Shown here piece after piece: positions 13,529 through 19,659 of a stretch of DNA of 19,659 nt. Positions within the stretch are counted from its first letter, which is position 1. The number at the start of each line of letters is the position of its first letter. The DNA is taken from positions 1-19,659 of the forward strand of contig UQZE01000022.1 of the NCBI GenBank assembly GCA_900545325.1, given 5' to 3'. Below the pieces are notes generated by a model, which searched no databases, was not told the DNA's origin, and saw only the letters and a list, made by a program, of their open reading frames with translations. The position numbers and the translations under genes are program-made. Origin of the DNA: an uncultured Eubacteriales bacterium (GTDB lineage: Bacteria > Bacillota > Clostridia > Christensenellales > Borkfalkiaceae).

Positions 13529-14371
13529 ATGAAAAAAATCATCATCGGCATTTTGACCTTTGCGATGCTGTTTACCACCCTCGCCATGGCGACGGGGTGC
13601 AGCAAGATCGTGAAACTGCGGCTGGAAGTCGTCGTGTACAACACCGAAACGGAAACGACAGAATCCAAAACCGTTTCTTTCGATATGTACGAAGGGCTCG
13701 CTCCCAAAGCGGTCGCGGCGGTCAGAAAGGCGGTTGCGGACGGCAACTATACCGACTGCGTTTTGTACGAACAGAGCAAGTCGAGCGGGGCGAGCACCAG
13801 CTCCCAGCTGATGTTCGGCGGCCTTAAGAAAAGCGGCGACGCGTTCGTGCGCGCCGAGCAGACGGCAGTTCCCGACGCCGACTTTGAAAAGAACGGCACC
13901 ACGGGCAGCAACCTTACGAACTCGACGGGGTATCTCGGCTTGTGGAGAACGTGGGATTCCACCAAGAGTTTTTCCAACAACGGCTTTACGAACAGCACCA
14001 CGCAGATCTATATGCCCAAGAGCGACATCAGTTCGTATAACGGTTATTTCTGCGTATTCGCGAAATATTCCACGGAGGACGATCTCGAAGTGATCAACGA
14101 CATGATCGCGCTCTTTGCGGACGACGAATATTATACGGAATACACCTGTTATTTCGAGGCCGACCGCGACGGCAGGCTGAAAAAAGAAAACGGCGAACCC
14201 GTGTGGCGCATGGTAACGACCGAGGAATTCGAGGAAGTAACGAACGCCTACGCGAGCGCGGACGATCCCGACAACAAGAATTCGCAGAAGATCGACACGC
14301 AGTACGACGAATACACGGTGAAGATCGTGGATTCCGCTAAACTCGAAATCAAAAGCATCAAAGTAAAATAA
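13529..14371 (+). CDS. Divergent cyclophilin-like (peptidyl-prolyl isomerase-type) lipoprotein
   Basis: Predicted to be exported and lipid-anchored outside the membrane. The signal peptide is MKKIIIGILTFAMLFTTLAM, with a lipobox ending ATGC and modified C24 (Ala rather than Leu at -3). The rest of the 280 aa follows the cyclophilin strand order: LEVVVYNTETETTESKTVSFDMYEGLAPKAV, DGNYTDCVLYEQ, MFGGL, then a glycine block and NGYFCVFAKYSTEDDLEVINDM. Where cyclophilins have FHRV with the catalytic Arg, this protein has YEQS, and QGGD is replaced by FGGL. The isomerase site is therefore probably lost. It is longer than typical, with a C-terminal extension after the fold. It may be a binding or chaperone-like protein. 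Monocistronic. Confidence 0.75.
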   Translation: MKKIIIGILTFAMLFTTLAMATGCSKIVKLRLEVVVYNTETETTESKTVSFDMYEGLAPKAVAAVRKAVADGNYTDCVLYEQSKSSGASTSSQLMFGGLKKSGDAFVRAEQTAVPDADFEKNGTTGSNLTNSTGYLGLWRTWDSTKSFSNNGFTNSTTQIYMPKSDISSYNGYFCVFAKYSTEDDLEVINDMIALFADDEYYTEYTCYFEADRDGRLKKENGEPVWRMVTTEEFEEVTNAYASADDPDNKNSQKIDTQYDEYTVKIVDSAKLEIKSIKVK

Positions 14372-14377
14372 AGAAAA

Positions 14378-14405
14378 AAGGCGCGCAGCGAAAACTGCGC
14401 GCCTT
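14378..14405 (+). terminator. Bidirectional terminator, first of a tandem pair
   Basis: An 11-bp perfect stem (AAGGCGCGCAG 14378-14388, CTGCGCGCCTT 14395-14405) with a 6-nt loop. A T-rich tail is present on the plus strand and a T6 tail on the minus strand, so it serves both convergent genes. Confidence 0.9.
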
Positions 14406-14414
14406 TATCTTTGG

Positions 14415-14436
14415 GGCCTCGGCGGAGGCCTTTTTT
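14415..14436 (+). terminator. Second terminator of the tandem pair
   Basis: A 6-bp stem (GGCCTC 14415-14420, GAGGCC 14425-14430), loop GGCG, and six T (14431-14436). The T-run overlaps the stop of the minus-strand gene. Confidence 0.8.
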
Positions 14437-15160
14437 AGTCGTTCCGCTTGAAACGGGATACGATCATGAGAAAACGCAGGAAATAGAGAAGAGAAACGAG
14501 CAGGCTTGCGAAATACGTCATGGCGGCCGCGGAAAGCACCTTGCTCACGTCCCTGACTTCGTCTTTTTCCAGCACGCCGGTTTCGAGAAGCATTTTCTTC
14601 GCCCTGCGCGAGGCGTTGAGTTCCACGGGAATGGTTATGAGGGCGAACACCGTCGCCAGCGAATAGCAGATGATGCCGAGCGATATGAATGCCGAACCGA
14701 CTTCGGGCGTCGCCGCTACGATCCATTCGAGCAGCACGCCGATGAGTACGAGGGGAATCGCCATTCTCGTGCCGAAGTTGACCACGGGCACGATCACCGA
14801 GCGCAGTTTCAGCGGAATATAATTGTTTTCGTGCTGAACGGCATGCCCTACTTCGTGCGCGGCAACGCCCAGCGCCGCCACGCTGGAAGAATTGTACGTC
14901 GCTTCGGAAAGGGAAAGCACGCCCGTTTTCGGGTTGTAGTTGTCGGTCAGCTTACCCTGCACGGGCTGAACGGTAACCGCGCAGCCGTTTTTTTCGAGCA
15001 GCATTCTCGAAAGATCGCTCGCCGTCCAGCCCGAACGGGCGGATACCTGCGAATATTTCGAAAAAGCGGAGGAAACGCGCACCTGCGCCCAGATGGCGAA
15101 AATAATGCCGGGGAGTATGATGATATAACTCCACCAGTAACTGTACAAATAAAAAAACAT
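14435..15160 (-). CDS. Membrane zinc metallopeptidase, YugP type
   Basis: Predicted membrane-embedded zinc peptidase of the Zn_peptidase_2 (YugP) family; substrates are unknown. The product is 241 aa. The active-site motif is HEVGH (H102, E103, H106) in VAAHEVGHAVQH, preceded by the family block LTDNYNPKTGVLSLSE. A third ligand may be the Glu in VELNASRRAKKML. Hydrophobic segments lie at about 10-28, 124-146, 155-180 and 215-235. A Shine-Dalgarno-like AAGGAG lies about 14 nt before the ATG, longer than usual. It has its own promoter at 15199-15227 and converges on the lipoprotein gene. Confidence 0.9.
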   Translation of the reverse strand: MFFYLYSYWWSYIIILPGIIFAIWAQVRVSSAFSKYSQVSARSGWTASDLSRMLLEKNGCAVTVQPVQGKLTDNYNPKTGVLSLSEATYNSSSVAALGVAAHEVGHAVQHENNYIPLKLRSVIVPVVNFGTRMAIPLVLIGVLLEWIVAATPEVGSAFISLGIICYSLATVFALITIPVELNASRRAKKMLLETGVLEKDEVRDVSKVLSAAAMTYFASLLVSLLYFLRFLMIVSRFKRND

Positions 15161-15198
15161 GAGTTTTTCTTTCGCTCCTTGTGTTTATAATTTCTAAT

Positions 15199-15227
15199 AT
15201 TGTAGCATAACGGCGGATTTTATACAA
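15199..15227 (-). promoter_or_regulatory. Promoter of the YugP-type peptidase gene
   Basis: On the minus strand TTGTAT (15222-15227), a 17-nt spacer and TACAAT (15199-15204) with the extended TGC. Predicted start near 15192. Confidence 0.7.
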
Positions 15228-15249
15228 GATAATTTTAACCTTTGCGCCG

Positions 15250-16158
15250 TTAAATAATCGTTAAATTGTCTATACGGCCGGAAATTACCTCGCATTGCAG
15301 CGTCCGCGCGCGGTAAACGCCCTCCGTTTCGCGGTACAGCAGGCGGGGGCGGACGTCGCCCTCCCGCCGCGGCGGCGGGAACACGCCCGTGAAGTTGCCG
15401 AAGTATCCGCCGAGCGCGGCGGCGTTCTGGCGCATATTATCCGAAAGATAGCGCGCGGGATCTTCGCCCGCGAGCAGGGCCTCCGCGAGGGCATAGGGAA
15501 GAATGACGTCGGGGATTTCGCGGTCGCGCCCCTTGGAAACGGCGGTTTCCGCGGGGACGAATTTCGCGCCCGAAAGCGTCCAGTATACCCGCGTTTCGTG
15601 CGCAAAACAGTCGCGGCGGCGGCATACCGTATAAAAGCCGTTTTCAAAGCCGAACGAATCCGCCTGCCCGTCGAAAACGATTTCCGCGCGTTCTCCCGCC
15701 AGCAGGCATACGAGGCGGCCGTCCTCGGCGCGCGCGTAGATAAAATCGCGGTTAAAGGCGAAAAATTCCCCCGCGTCCACAATGCGCGCTTCAAAGGCGA
15801 TCAGCTTGTAATCGCCTTTCGTTTCCACGGAAAGCTTATAGACGCCGTCCGCATAGGCGGTAACGAGCGCGCCCGCCAGTCTTTTTTGAAAGAGCAGTTC
15901 GTAAGGCAGGGGACTGCGCGGCTTTTTCAGCTTGAGAAAGCCGCCGTTTTCCATGCGCACCTTTACGGCGTTTTCGTCCGCGGCGCGGAAAAACGCCTCG
16001 CTCGGAGAAAAACAGCGGGCGGGGGAAAGGTCGAGGGGCATGATTTCCAGAACGGAATTCCCGTCCGCGCTCAGTTCGCAGTATTTCGCGTTTTTTGCAA
16101 GCTCCTTTCCGTCGCGTTTCAGGGCGAACGGAAATTCTGCCAGAATATAGATATTCAT
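15250..16158 (-). CDS. Hypothetical protein, unknown family
   Basis: I do not recognise this 302-aa protein. It starts MNIYILAEFPFALKRDGKELA and has no signal peptide, membrane segment or clear catalytic motif. The composition suggests many beta strands (for example GVYKLSVETKGDYKLIAF and RDFIYARAEDGRLVCLLAG), perhaps repeated sandwich or propeller-like strands. A helical stretch follows near residues 220-245 (ILPYALAEALLAGEDPARYL). Codon choice resembles its neighbours, so recent transfer is not suggested. The ATG has no Shine-Dalgarno and follows a possible promoter within about 40 nt. It diverges from the HTH gene at 16235. Probably lineage-restricted. Confidence 0.7.
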   Translation of the reverse strand: MNIYILAEFPFALKRDGKELAKNAKYCELSADGNSVLEIMPLDLSPARCFSPSEAFFRAADENAVKVRMENGGFLKLKKPRSPLPYELLFQKRLAGALVTAYADGVYKLSVETKGDYKLIAFEARIVDAGEFFAFNRDFIYARAEDGRLVCLLAGERAEIVFDGQADSFGFENGFYTVCRRRDCFAHETRVYWTLSGAKFVPAETAVSKGRDREIPDVILPYALAEALLAGEDPARYLSDNMRQNAAALGGYFGNFTGVFPPPRREGDVRPRLLYRETEGVYRARTLQCEVISGRIDNLTII

Positions 16159-16200
16159 AAATTATTTAAATGTATGTATAAACTTTGCGCTTTATGTCAA
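16154..16200. promoter_or_regulatory. Overlapping divergent promoters between the orphan gene and the HTH gene
   Basis: Plus strand: TTCATA (16154-16159), a 17-nt spacer and TATAAA (16177-16182). Minus strand: a perfect TTGACA (16195-16200) with a TACATA-type -10 (16173-16178) at a 16-nt spacer. The two -10 regions overlap, so only one polymerase could load at a time. The minus leader would be only about 8 nt. Confidence 0.45.
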
Positions 16201-16234
16201 TTATTCCGGTAACGAAAGGAAAGGAGTTTTCAAC

Positions 16235-16936
16235 ATGGATAAAATTTACGGTTTCAAACAGAAGGACGTCGAAAAGCTGATCAAGTACCTCGACGGAAAG
16301 CAGGGCGGTTCGCTCAGCAAAGCCTTTGAAGAATTCGCCGCGGCCACGGGCAAGAGCAAGGGCACGGTGCGCAATATGTATTACGCGGTTGCCAAAAAGA
16401 GCAGGGAGGATAAGTCCTTTGCCGAAAAATATTTCGGAGGTTCGCCGATCACCGTGCAGAAGATTTCGGAATTCAAGGACGAAGAGGAACGCGAACTCGT
16501 AAAGAAGATACTGCTCGGCAAAAAGGAGGGCAAGTCCGCGCGGAAGATCATAGGCGAGCTTTCCGACGGCGACGAAAAGACGGCGCTCCGCTATCAGAAC
16601 AAATACAGGAACGTTCTGAAAAACAAGCAGCCGCTCGTGGGCGAGATCGCCGCGGAAATCCGCGCGGAAAGCGGCGTGTTCGTCGATCCCGTAGGCATAA
16701 AGAGCAACACCAGGCTCGTGCCCGACACCATGCTGCGCCGCCTGCAGAACGAGATCAATTCCCTGCTCGACAGAGTAACGGGCAAATTGAAACAGGAAAA
16801 CGCCTATCTCCGCGAACGGCTGGGCGAACTCGAAGTGGAAAATATCCGTTTGAAGAACGTGCTTTACGGCGGCGAGGACGGCAAAAAGGCGGTCAGCTGG
16901 TTTCTGAACAACAAGGAAAAGAACATGCTCAACTGA
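16235..16936 (+). CDS. Putative DNA-binding protein: N-terminal HTH, C-terminal coiled coil
   Basis: Family not recognised with certainty. The product is 233 aa, cytosolic and highly charged. Residues about 24-56 (GGSLSKAFEEFAAATGKS then KGTVRNMYYAVAKK) look like a helix-turn-helix. By eye they recall the Myb/RsfA-type prespore regulators, where a GgsLtkAFeE-like phrase is followed by an HTH. A second helical block (about 80-125) includes LLGKKEGKSARKIIGEL. A heptad-rich coiled coil spans about 165-215 (MLRRLQNEINSLLDRVTGKL, LRERLGELEVENIRLKNVL), suggesting dimerisation. AAAGGAG is 8 nt before the ATG. A GC-rich hairpin begins at the stop codon. A role in sporulation or chromosome organisation is only a guess. 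Confidence 0.7.
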   Translation: MDKIYGFKQKDVEKLIKYLDGKQGGSLSKAFEEFAAATGKSKGTVRNMYYAVAKKSREDKSFAEKYFGGSPITVQKISEFKDEEERELVKKILLGKKEGKSARKIIGELSDGDEKTALRYQNKYRNVLKNKQPLVGEIAAEIRAESGVFVDPVGIKSNTRLVPDTMLRRLQNEINSLLDRVTGKLKQENAYLRERLGELEVENIRLKNVLYGGEDGKKAVSWFLNNKEKNMLN

Positions 16937-16999
16937 GCCGCTTTTTCCGCGGCGGTCCGCTTCGCGTTTCCGTCGTTTCCGCCGCCGCGGAAAACGGCT
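16936..16999 (+). other. Long GC-rich hairpin at the stop codon of the HTH gene
   Basis: AGCCG (16936-16940), a T-run and CCGCGGCGG (16947-16955) pair with CCGCCGCGG (16982-16990), AAAA and CGGCT (16995-16999). This gives about 18 bp with a 2-nt bulge. No T-tail follows, so it is not a standard terminator; it may be an mRNA 3' end stabiliser or a Rho-linked end. Confidence 0.6.
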
Positions 17000-17113
17000 G
17001 CGTGTTCGGTGCGGACGCCGTGCGGCGCGCTCGGGATCGGGTTGCGCCCGCAGTCCGTTCCGCCGCCCGTTCGGCCCGCGGCAGGCGGGGCGGGACAAAT
17101 GCGCGCCAATCGT
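17000..17113. other. GC-rich non-coding stretch before the SPT-like gene
   Basis: Within the 16937-17166 gap, this stretch is very GC-rich yet holds no ORF with a ribosome binding site and no recognised domain. A possible stem is GTTCCGCC with GGCGGGAC (one G-U pair), both in about 17055-17098. It may be a structured RNA end or a gene remnant; I cannot decide from sequence alone. Confidence 0.35.
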
Positions 17114-17142
17114 TTGCAAAATCTCCGTAAATATAATATAAT
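17114..17142 (+). promoter_or_regulatory. Promoter of the SPT-like gene
   Basis: TTGCAA (17114-17119), a 17-nt spacer and a perfect TATAAT (17137-17142); a second overlapping TATAAT stands at 17132-17137. Predicted start near 17149, leaving a short leader with GGAGGT (17157-17162) and ATG 17167. Confidence 0.65.
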
Positions 17143-17166
17143 AATTCCATATTTATGGAGGTAGTG

Positions 17167-18351
17167 ATGAAAATATTCGAAAAATGCGAACGGCTCGATA
17201 ACGTAGCCCGCGCGAAGGAATGGGGGCTTTATCCCTATTTTCACGTGCTGAACACCAAACAGGATACCCGCGTCGAAATGGAGGGCAGGGATATCCTCAT
17301 GATCGGCAGCAACAACTATCTGGGGTTGACTTCGGACGAGCGCGTGATCAGAGCGGGCGTGGAGGCGCTCGAAAAATACGGCAGCGGATGTTCGGGCAGC
17401 AGGTTTCTGAACGGCACGCTGGAAACGCACGTCGCTTTGGAAAAAGAACTCGCCGCGTTTTTGCGCAAGGAGGACGCCGTTACCTTTTCCACGGGATTTC
17501 AGTCAAATCTCGGCATCATCAGCGCAGTCGCCGGGCGTACGGACACCGTCTTGTGCGATAAGGAAAATCACGCCAGCATATACGACGGCTGCCGCCTTTC
17601 CTTTGCAAAGATGGTGCGGTACAATCACTCGGACATGGAAGATCTGGAGCGCAAGCTCGCTTCGCTCGACCTCTCGGCGGGCGGCGCGCTTATCGTAACC
17701 GACGGCGTGTTTTCCATGAGCGGCGAAATATGCAGACTGCCCGAAATAGTGCGGATAGCGAAAAAATACGGCGCGGGCGTCATGGTGGACGACGCGCACG
17801 GCCTCGGCGTGCTCGGAGAGGGCGGCCGCGGCACGGCCTCGCACTTCGGCCTCGAAGACGAAGTGGATATTTACATGGGCACGTTTTCGAAATCGATGGC
17901 CTCGCTCGGCGGCTATATGGCGGCGAATAAAAAGATATGCGAATACGTGCGGCACGTTTCCCGCCCGTTCATTTTCAGCGCGAGCATCACGCCCGCGTCC
18001 GTCGCGTGCGCGCGGACGGCGCTGGAAATTCTGAAAAGAGAGCCGGAGCGCGTGAAAAATCTCGCCGAAATATCCGATTTCATGCGAGGGGAACTCAAAA
18101 AACGCGGCGTAAAGATCATAGAAAGCTCCACGCCCATTATCCCCGTATATACTTACGACGACAAAAAGACCTTCGAGGCGTGCAAAATGCTCTTTGAAAA
18201 CGGCGTGTACGTCAACCCCGTCGTCAGTCCGGCGACGCCCGTCGGCATGAGCCTCATGCGGACGAGCTATACCGCGACGCATACGAAAGAACAGATGGTC
18301 TTCGCCGCGGAAAAGATCGCGCAAACGCTTTCCGCGCTCGGCATAATCTGA
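17167..18351 (+). CDS. Alpha-oxoamine synthase family PLP enzyme, serine palmitoyltransferase-like
   Basis: PLP-dependent enzyme of the alpha-oxoamine synthase family (serine palmitoyltransferase, AONS/BioF, KBL), which joins an amino acid to an acyl-CoA/ACP with loss of CO2. The product is 394 aa. H135 (HASIYDG) stacks on PLP; D209 and H211 (VDDAHGLG) bind the cofactor; K242 in GTFSKSMASLGGY forms the Schiff base. All are present. The blocks GSNNYLGLTSDERVI, GSGCSGSRFLNGT and LEKELAAF match my recollection of Bacteroides-type SPT better than BioF or KBL. It is not beside bioBDA or tdh genes, which weakens the BioF/KBL reading. ATG 17167 was chosen for GGAGGT 4 nt upstream; ATG 17155 (12 nt earlier) overlaps that site. 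Monocistronic. Confidence 0.85.
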   Translation: MKIFEKCERLDNVARAKEWGLYPYFHVLNTKQDTRVEMEGRDILMIGSNNYLGLTSDERVIRAGVEALEKYGSGCSGSRFLNGTLETHVALEKELAAFLRKEDAVTFSTGFQSNLGIISAVAGRTDTVLCDKENHASIYDGCRLSFAKMVRYNHSDMEDLERKLASLDLSAGGALIVTDGVFSMSGEICRLPEIVRIAKKYGAGVMVDDAHGLGVLGEGGRGTASHFGLEDEVDIYMGTFSKSMASLGGYMAANKKICEYVRHVSRPFIFSASITPASVACARTALEILKREPERVKNLAEISDFMRGELKKRGVKIIESSTPIIPVYTYDDKKTFEACKMLFENGVYVNPVVSPATPVGMSLMRTSYTATHTKEQMVFAAEKIAQTLSALGII

Positions 18352-18357
18352 AATCTG

Positions 18358-18393
18358 CCGCCCGAAAAAATTTTCACCTCGGGCGGTTTTTTT
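18358..18393 (+). terminator. Intrinsic terminator after the SPT-like gene
   Basis: An 8-bp stem (CCGCCCGA 18358-18365, TCGGGCGG 18379-18386), a 13-nt loop and seven T (18387-18393). Confidence 0.88.
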
Positions 18394-18405
18394 ATAAAAA
18401 AACGT

Positions 18406-18434
18406 TTGACAGAAGAGCGAGTCCGTACTATAAT
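18406..18434 (+). promoter_or_regulatory. Consensus promoter of the iscR-nifS operon
   Basis: A perfect TTGACA (18406-18411), a 17-nt spacer and a perfect TATAAT (18429-18434), the strongest promoter by sequence in the window. A promoter this strong usually needs a repressor; the dyad directly downstream is a good candidate site. Confidence 0.9.
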
Positions 18435-18436
18435 AC

Positions 18437-18461
18437 AATTGCTACCAAAAAGGTAGGAATT
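18437..18461 (+). promoter_or_regulatory. Dyad operator candidate for the Rrf2/IscR regulator
   Basis: AATT-g-CTACC-aaaaa-GGTAG-g-AATT is a 25-bp inverted repeat with one mismatched pair, centred on 18449. It spans the predicted transcription start (about 18441) just after the -10. Rrf2-family regulators bind dyads of this size and often repress their own operon. Confidence 0.65.
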
Positions 18462-18475
18462 AAGCGGGAGCGAAA

Positions 18476-18871
18476 ATGAAACTTTCATCAAAAGCGCATT
18501 ACGGGCTGCAAGCCTGCCAGATCCTCGCGGGACGGTACGGCGACGCGGTTTCCGCTACCGAGCTTGAAGAAAAGATCGGGGTAAGCGGCAAATACCTCGA
18601 AAAAATCATGCGCATACTTACGCAAAATTCCATCGTTACGGCGCGCCGCGGCGCGAGCGGAGGCTACATGCTGGTGCGGCCGCCCGAAAGGACCACGGTA
18701 GGGGAGATCACCCGCGCGCTGGAAGACGATATGCGGCTCGTGCACTGCGTTTCCTCGGCCTGCGACAAATGCGAATGCAAGTCGGGCAAGGTGTGGCGCA
18801 AGCTGTACGCGAAGATGAACGAGTTTTTGGACTCCGTTACGCTTAGGGACATGCTTGAAGAAAGTTTTTAG
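18476..18871 (+). CDS. iscR: Rrf2-family regulator, IscR-like
   Basis: Winged-helix transcription regulator that senses Fe-S cluster status in the IscR branch of the Rrf2 family. The product is 131 aa. It begins MKLSSKAHYGLQACQILA, the usual Rrf2 N-terminus. The recognition HTH is near 25-50 (SATELEEKIGVSGKYLEKIM) and the wing is RRGASGGYMLVRPP. Cysteines C91, C96, C99 and C101 (HCVSSACDKCEC) are suited to hold a cluster. The ATG at 18476 has GGGAG upstream. nifS follows after 9 nt, the usual isc operon order. Autoregulation through the upstream dyad is inferred. Confidence 0.93.
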   Translation: MKLSSKAHYGLQACQILAGRYGDAVSATELEEKIGVSGKYLEKIMRILTQNSIVTARRGASGGYMLVRPPERTTVGEITRALEDDMRLVHCVSSACDKCECKSGKVWRKLYAKMNEFLDSVTLRDMLEESF

Positions 18872-18880
18872 AGGCAGAAT

Positions 18881-19659
18881 ATGGATAGAAGAATATATTT
18901 CGACCACGCGGCTACCACGCCCGTGAAAAAAGAAGTGCTTGAAAAAATGCTTCCGTACTTTTCGGAAGTATTCGGCAACGCTAATTCGCAGCACGCCTTC
19001 GGACGGGACGCGGTCAAGGCCGTGGACGAGGCGCGCGACACCATCGCCCGCTTGATCAACGCCAAACCGAGCGAAATTTATTTCACTTCGGGCGGTACGG
19101 AGGCGGACAACTGGGCAATCCGCGGCACGGCGCACGCCATGCGGAACAAGGGAAAACACCTGATCATCAGCAGCATAGAGCATCCCGCCATGCTCACTAC
19201 GGCAAAACAGCTGGAAAAGGACGGTTTCGAGGTAACCTATCTCAAAGTGGATAAGGACGGCGTGATCGACCTCGATCATCTGAAAGAATCCATCCGCCCC
19301 GACACCGTATTTATCGGCGTGATGGCGGCGAACAACGAAGTCGGCACCATTCAGCCGATCAAAGAGGTCGCCGAAATCGCGCGCGAACACAAGATTACCG
19401 TGTTCACCGACGCCGTGCAGGCGGCGGGCGTACTGAAACTCGACGTTAAGGAACTCGGCGTGGACATGATGTCCTTTTCGGCGCATAAATTCTACGGGCC
19501 TAAGGGCGTGGGCGTTTTGTATATCAAAAGCGGCGTGCGCCTCGATTCCATCGTTACGGGCGGACATCAGGAACGCATGAAACGCGGCGGAACCACCAAC
19601 GTGCCCGCTATCGTCGGCATGGCGGAGGCCTTCCGCCTGGCGAACGAGCATATGGAAGA
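18881..19659 (+). CDS. nifS: Cysteine desulfurase (NifS/IscS), 3' end outside window
   Basis: PLP enzyme that takes sulfur from cysteine for Fe-S clusters and tRNA thiolation. The visible part is 259 codons of about 390. It starts MDRRIYFDHAATTPV. PLP contacts include H101 (SIEHPAM), N151, D177 and Q180 (TDAVQ), and the Schiff-base lysine K203 in SFSAHKFYGPKG. The GGTTNVPAIVG block marks the NifS/IscS group I family rather than SufS. The active-site cysteine loop lies beyond the window edge. No strong Shine-Dalgarno (GAGGC 10 nt upstream). It is co-transcribed with iscR; an IscU/NifU scaffold gene is expected next. Confidence 0.96.
   Translation, partial: MDRRIYFDHAATTPVKKEVLEKMLPYFSEVFGNANSQHAFGRDAVKAVDEARDTIARLINAKPSEIYFTSGGTEADNWAIRGTAHAMRNKGKHLIISSIEHPAMLTTAKQLEKDGFEVTYLKVDKDGVIDLDHLKESIRPDTVFIGVMAANNEVGTIQPIKEVAEIAREHKITVFTDAVQAAGVLKLDVKELGVDMMSFSAHKFYGPKGVGVLYIKSGVRLDSIVTGGHQERMKRGGTTNVPAIVGMAEAFRLANEHME

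Noticed and set aside
757..18386. Dispersed repeat family with CCGCCCG/CGGGCGG arms (757-774, 879-896, 13363-13381, 18358-18386)
   Set aside because: The arms are short and the loops and flanks differ. In GC-rich DNA this is likely chance, and one copy is simply a terminator.
18488..19651. Minus-strand open frame opposite iscR-nifS
   Set aside because: Shadow of two well-identified plus-strand genes.
1..19659. CRISPR array, insertion sequence, integrase, phage or toxin-antitoxin module
   Set aside because: No direct-repeat arrays, transposase or integrase motifs, or small paired ORFs of that kind were found on either strand.

Overview
The window looks like a core-genome segment of a Gram-positive Bacillota, most likely an uncultured gut-type Clostridia lineage. 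This is inferred from strong AGGAGG-type ribosome binding sites, TTGACA/TATAAT promoters with 17-nt spacers, an L10 leader with an attenuator, and a small rpmG before secE. It also rests on a YugP-type zinc peptidase, an Rrf2/IscR-nifS pair, and GC-rich coding DNA set against AT-rich promoters. No phage, insertion sequence, CRISPR array, rRNA or tRNA was seen; almost everything is chromosomal housekeeping.

Layout. (1) 1-2595: ychF (minus, cut by the window edge) and argS (plus) diverge from a shared promoter region. (2) 2637-5552: a membrane-anchored low-complexity protein with a C-terminal DUF2188-like domain converges on argS. It is followed by a translationally coupled pair, a BaiN/HI0933-type flavoprotein and a RimK-like ATP-grasp ligase. 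(3) 5567-8684: a rho-radA operon with a long, structured, T-run-rich leader. (4) 8716-9579: a zinc-dependent phospholipase C-like protein on the minus strand, whose -10 box sits so close to its ATG that the mRNA may be leaderless. (5) 9738-13331: the translation/transcription cluster rpmG-secE-nusG-rplK-rplA-rplJ-rplL. It has two L1-type hairpin elements (before rplK and before rplA), an L10 leader with terminator before rplJ, and a strong terminator after rplL. rpoB/rpoC do not follow rplL, which is unusual. (6) 13427-15227: a divergent cyclophilin-like lipoprotein and a convergent membrane zinc peptidase. (7) 15250-16936: two proteins of unknown role, diverging: a 302-aa orphan and an HTH plus coiled-coil protein. 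(8) 17114-18393: a PLP enzyme of the alpha-oxoamine synthase family that reads like a serine palmitoyltransferase. (9) 18406-19659: an Rrf2/IscR iron-sulfur regulator behind a consensus promoter with a 25-bp dyad, then nifS/iscS cut by the window end.

Most of the biology is standard information processing (arginine charging, Rho termination, NusG, SecE, ribosomal stalk and L1 stalk, RadA recombination, Fe-S assembly). The parts worth a second look are the RNA-level controls (rho leader, duplicated L1 motif, L10 leader with an alternative pairing, Rrf2 operator), the SPT-like enzyme in a Bacillota, the putative leaderless gene, and several poorly characterised proteins. I did not find a clear multi-gene novel defence or mobile system.
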